A DNA stretch of 64,000 nucleotides, from assembly GCF_040546765.1 (NCBI RefSeq), contig NZ_JBEPOK010000001.1, positions 372,001 to 436,000 of the forward strand, read 5' to 3'. Source of the stretch: Arthrobacter sp. OAP107. GTDB taxonomy: Bacteria; Actinomycetota; Actinomycetes; Actinomycetales; Micrococcaceae. The notes under the pieces were generated by a model, which searched no databases, was not told where the DNA came from, and saw only the letters and a list, made by a program, of their open reading frames with translations. Made by a program: the position numbers and the translations under genes. This document shows positions 61,502 to 64,000 of this stretch, one piece after another (the stretch's first letter is position 1; each line of letters opens with the position of its first letter).

Positions 61502-63508
61502 ATGACCCTTCACAACCGGTCCAGGTACGGCCGGTACGCCGGAGGTCCGGATCCGCTTGCCCCGCCGGTGGACCTGGCGGAGGCGCTCGACGCGATCGCC
61601 GAGGACGTCATGGCAGGGTACTCCCCCCGCCACGCCCTGCAGGAGTTCCTGCGGCGCGGCGGCCAGAACCGCGAAGGGCTGGACAACCTGGCCCGGCGCG
61701 TCCAGCAGCGGCGGAGTGAACTGCTGGGCCGGCACCGGCTGGACGGCACGCTCAACGAGGTCAAGAAGCTGCTCGATACCGCCGTCCTGGAGGAGCGCAA
61801 GCAGCTGGCCCGCGATGCCATGATGGACAACAACGACCGCGCCTTCCGGGAGATGCAGCTGCAGAACCTGCCACCGTCCACGGCGGCTGCGGTCAACGAA
61901 CTCGCGTCCTATGACTGGCAGTCGAGCACCGCACGGGAAGCCTACGAGCGGATCAAGGACCTGCTGGGCCGCGAAGTCCTGGACCAGCGGTTTGCCGGCA
62001 TGAAGCAGGCGCTCGAGAACGCCACCGACGAAGACCGCGAAGCCGTGGGCGAGATGCTGCGTGACCTCAACGAGCTGCTCGGCAAGCACCGCCGCGGCGA
62101 GGACACCGACGCGGATTTCCGGGAGTTCATGGCCAAGCACGGCGACTATTTTCCGGAGAACCCGCAGTCGGTCGAGGAACTGGTGGACGCCCTCGCCAAG
62201 CGTGCCGCCGCGGCCCAGCGGATGCTGCAGTCCATGTCCCCCGAGCAACGCGAGGAGCTGATGCGGCTGTCCGCGCAGGCGTTCGGCTCGGCGGAACTCA
62301 TGGCACAGCTCAACCAGCTCGACGACAGCCTGCGCGCCCTGCGTCCCGGCGAGGACTGGAACGGCTCCGAACGCTTCCAAGGCCAGGAGGGGCTTGGTCT
62401 GGGCGACGGCACAGGAGTGCTGCAGGACATCGGCGAACTGGACGAACTGTCCGAACAGCTGTCCCAGTCCTACAACGGATCGACCCTCGACGACCTGGAC
62501 CTCGATGCCCTGGCGCGCCAGCTCGGGCAGAACGCCGCCGTGACGGCCCGCACGCTCGCGGAGATCGAGCGGGCGATGCAGGACGGCGGCTACCTGCGGC
62601 GCGGTGCCGACGGCGACCTGAGGCTGTCGCCCCAGGCCATGCGGCGGCTTGGAAAGTCACTTCTGCGGGATACTGCCAAGCAGCTGTCCGGTCGGCAGGG
62701 CGGCCGGGACACCCGCGTCGCCGGGGCCGCCGGCGAGCAGACCGGCTCCAGCCGCCAGTGGGAGTTCGGCGACGCGGAGCCCTGGGACGTCACCCGGACC
62801 ATGACCAACGCCATCCGGCGCACCATGGCCGACGGCGGCGATCCCGGCCAGGGACTGCGGCTCGCCGTGGGCGATATTGAGGTGACGGAGACGGAGGCCC
62901 GCACCCAGGCCGCCGTCGTCCTGCTTGCCGACGTGTCCTTCTCGATGGCAGCCGAGGGGCGGTGGGTGCCGATGAAGCGCACGGCGCTGGCCCTGCACCA
63001 CCTCGTCTCTACCCGCTTCCGCGGCGACCGGCTGCAGCTGATCACGTTCGGCCGGTATGCGCAGTCCATGGACATAGGCGAGCTCACGGCTCTGCCGGCG
63101 CTCCGCGAACAGGGGACCAACCTGCACCACGGCCTGCTGCTGGCCGGCCGCTTCTTCCGCCAGCACCCGTCGATGCAGCCCGTCCTGCTGGTGGTGAGCG
63201 ACGGCGAGCCTACCGCCCATCTGCTGGCCGACGGCGAATCGTGGTTCAGCTGGCCGCCGGATCCGGAAACCATCCGCATCACCGTCGCGGAGCTGGACCG
63301 GCTGGCGCGCGCCGGCACGCAAGCCACCTTCTTCCGGCTCGGCGATGACCCGGGCCTGGAACGGTTCGTGCGGCGGCTGGCCCGCCGGATCGACGGCCGG
63401 GTGGTCGCCCCCGACACCGGTGACCTGGGGGCCGCCGTGGTGGGGGAGTACCTCCGTGCCCACTTCCGCGGCCGCTATTACGACGACGACTGGGCCGCCG
63501 GGATTTAG
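61502..63508 (+). CDS. VWA-domain protein, MoxR partner
   Basis: A 668-residue protein. The N-terminal ~430 residues are mainly helical and charged (LAEALDAIAEDVMAGYSPRHALQEFLRRGG; FREFMAKHGDYFPENPQSVEELVDAL). The C-terminal VWA domain begins near 465 with the MIDAS motif DVSFS at Asp477, then EQGTNLHHGLLLAGRF and VVSDGEPTAH. No signal peptide, so cytoplasmic. ATG 61502 follows AGGAGG. Confidence 0.9.
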   Translation: MTLHNRSRYGRYAGGPDPLAPPVDLAEALDAIAEDVMAGYSPRHALQEFLRRGGQNREGLDNLARRVQQRRSELLGRHRLDGTLNEVKKLLDTAVLEERKQLARDAMMDNNDRAFREMQLQNLPPSTAAAVNELASYDWQSSTAREAYERIKDLLGREVLDQRFAGMKQALENATDEDREAVGEMLRDLNELLGKHRRGEDTDADFREFMAKHGDYFPENPQSVEELVDALAKRAAAAQRMLQSMSPEQREELMRLSAQAFGSAELMAQLNQLDDSLRALRPGEDWNGSERFQGQEGLGLGDGTGVLQDIGELDELSEQLSQSYNGSTLDDLDLDALARQLGQNAAVTARTLAEIERAMQDGGYLRRGADGDLRLSPQAMRRLGKSLLRDTAKQLSGRQGGRDTRVAGAAGEQTGSSRQWEFGDAEPWDVTRTMTNAIRRTMADGGDPGQGLRLAVGDIEVTETEARTQAAVVLLADVSFSMAAEGRWVPMKRTALALHHLVSTRFRGDRLQLITFGRYAQSMDIGELTALPALREQGTNLHHGLLLAGRFFRQHPSMQPVLLVVSDGEPTAHLLADGESWFSWPPDPETIRITVAELDRLARAGTQATFFRLGDDPGLERFVRRLARRIDGRVVAPDTGDLGAAVVGEYLRAHFRGRYYDDDWAAGI

Positions 63509-63530
63509 TCCCTGTTTCGTGCGGCGAAGG

Positions 63531-63890
63531 TCAGGCGGCTGCCAGTTCAGCCGGCACGGCCGGAAGTGCTGCCAGCGTCGGTGCTGCAGTGTTCGAGGCC
63601 GTGATTTTCGGCGTCAGGATGCTGAACCGGTAGTCGCGCTGGAGCGGATCCACCTGCAGCGGAAGGTGATGGGAACGGGCGCAGCCGCGGAGCTCCTCCA
63701 TGGCCTGCGGCTCCACATCGGCCAGGGTCATATCCAATTCCAGTGCCAGTCCCGGAACCAGCGAGTCGGCGCGCTTCATGACGTCGTACAGGCCCTGAAT
63801 GCTTTGAACAGTTACGTGGCCCTGGGTCTTTACCTGGGCCTTGGCGCCGTCGAGGTCAACGCTGACCAGCACCCGCAGCTTCTCATTCAC
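63531..63890 (-). CDS. Hypothetical STAS-like small protein
   Basis: A 119-residue protein: KLRVLVSVDLDGAKAQVKTQGHVTVQSIQGLYDVMKRADSL followed by LELDMTLADVEPQAMEELRGCA has the strand-helix pattern of STAS domains (anti-sigma antagonist-like), but a phospho-acceptor Ser is not evident. It ends 22 bp from the VWA stop (convergent). The C-terminal ~25 residues are Ala/Pro-rich. Assignment to STAS is tentative. Confidence 0.7.
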   Translation of the reverse strand: MNEKLRVLVSVDLDGAKAQVKTQGHVTVQSIQGLYDVMKRADSLVPGLALELDMTLADVEPQAMEELRGCARSHHLPLQVDPLQRDYRFSILTPKITASNTAAPTLAALPAVPAELAAA

Positions 63891-63914
63891 TAAGTTGTCT
63901 CCCCAATTTAGAAA

Positions 63915-63956
63915 GGGCCACCACGCTGTGGCCCCCGACTACGATAGACGAATGTG
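63915..63956 (+). promoter_or_regulatory. Hairpin and possible leaderless start at window end
   Basis: GGGCCAC (about 63915-63921) pairs with GTGGCCC (63928-63934). TACGAT (63940-63945) is followed 8 nt later by GTG 63954, which opens a frame reading VTRVTSRGCG to the window end. This could be the start of the next gene, divergent from the STAS-like gene. Confidence 0.3.
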
Positions 63957-64000
63957 ACGCGGGTAACAAGCCGGGGCTGTGGCTTATTGTTTCTCCGTGA

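Overview
The window is high-GC DNA with dense, short-spaced operons, AGGAGG-type ribosome binding sites, many GTG starts and several probable leaderless genes. Gene content (soxBDAG-sdaA-purU, a SCO1664-family gene, actinobacterial DUF families, and a GH91/GH32 fructan locus typical of soil Micrococcaceae) points to a chromosome segment of an Arthrobacter/Pseudarthrobacter-type actinobacterium. I saw no rRNA, tRNA, CRISPR array, insertion sequence, phage or plasmid gene.

Layout. 1-6427 (+): tetrameric sarcosine oxidase (soxB end, soxD, soxA, soxG), L-serine dehydratase and formyl-THF deformylase, i.e. the lower part of glycine betaine/sarcosine use with one-carbon recycling. 6558-14149 (-): peroxiredoxin, a winged-helix protein, then allantoinase, glycerate kinase, glyoxylate carboligase, tartronate semialdehyde reductase and hydroxypyruvate isomerase, which carry allantoin-derived glyoxylate to 3-phosphoglycerate. 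14384-24878: small units, including an ArsR-SRPBCC pair, a kinase, PhzF and YbaK proteins and a heterodimeric ABC exporter. 24906-27261 (-): two zinc alcohol/formaldehyde dehydrogenases. 27834-30275: a gene-poor patch with a decayed DUF1622 gene.

30661-38068 (+) is the most distinctive module. It holds a sugar ABC importer, a LacI repressor with a perfect operator at the promoter, a cytoplasmic GH32 fructosidase and a GH91 beta-helix enzyme without a signal peptide. I read it as uptake and intracellular breakdown of difructose anhydride III or a related inulin product. 38316-48513 holds sulfurtransferase, lactonase-like, SDR/DUF6421, amino acid permease, LysR and MFS genes.

48620-58535 is a divergently transcribed catabolic cluster controlled by a GntR regulator. 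It has a luciferase-like monooxygenase, a tautomerase, two aldehyde dehydrogenases, an alpha/beta hydrolase, two tandem PF06684 proteins, a SnoaL-flavin reductase fusion, an NCS1 permease and a truncated cysteine hydrolase. The parts list resembles the Rut pyrimidine and Arthrobacter pyridine pathways, which suggests ring cleavage of a nitrogen heterocycle. 58623-63890 holds a SCO1664/phosphatase pair, divergent from a MoxR AAA ATPase and VWA protein pair.

Three genes (soxA, purU and the alpha/beta hydrolase, the last twice) are each broken by what looks like one extra G/C base beside a GGCC tetranucleotide. This looks more like a systematic sequencing artefact than decay. Several families of perfect intergenic palindromes sit at gene ends.
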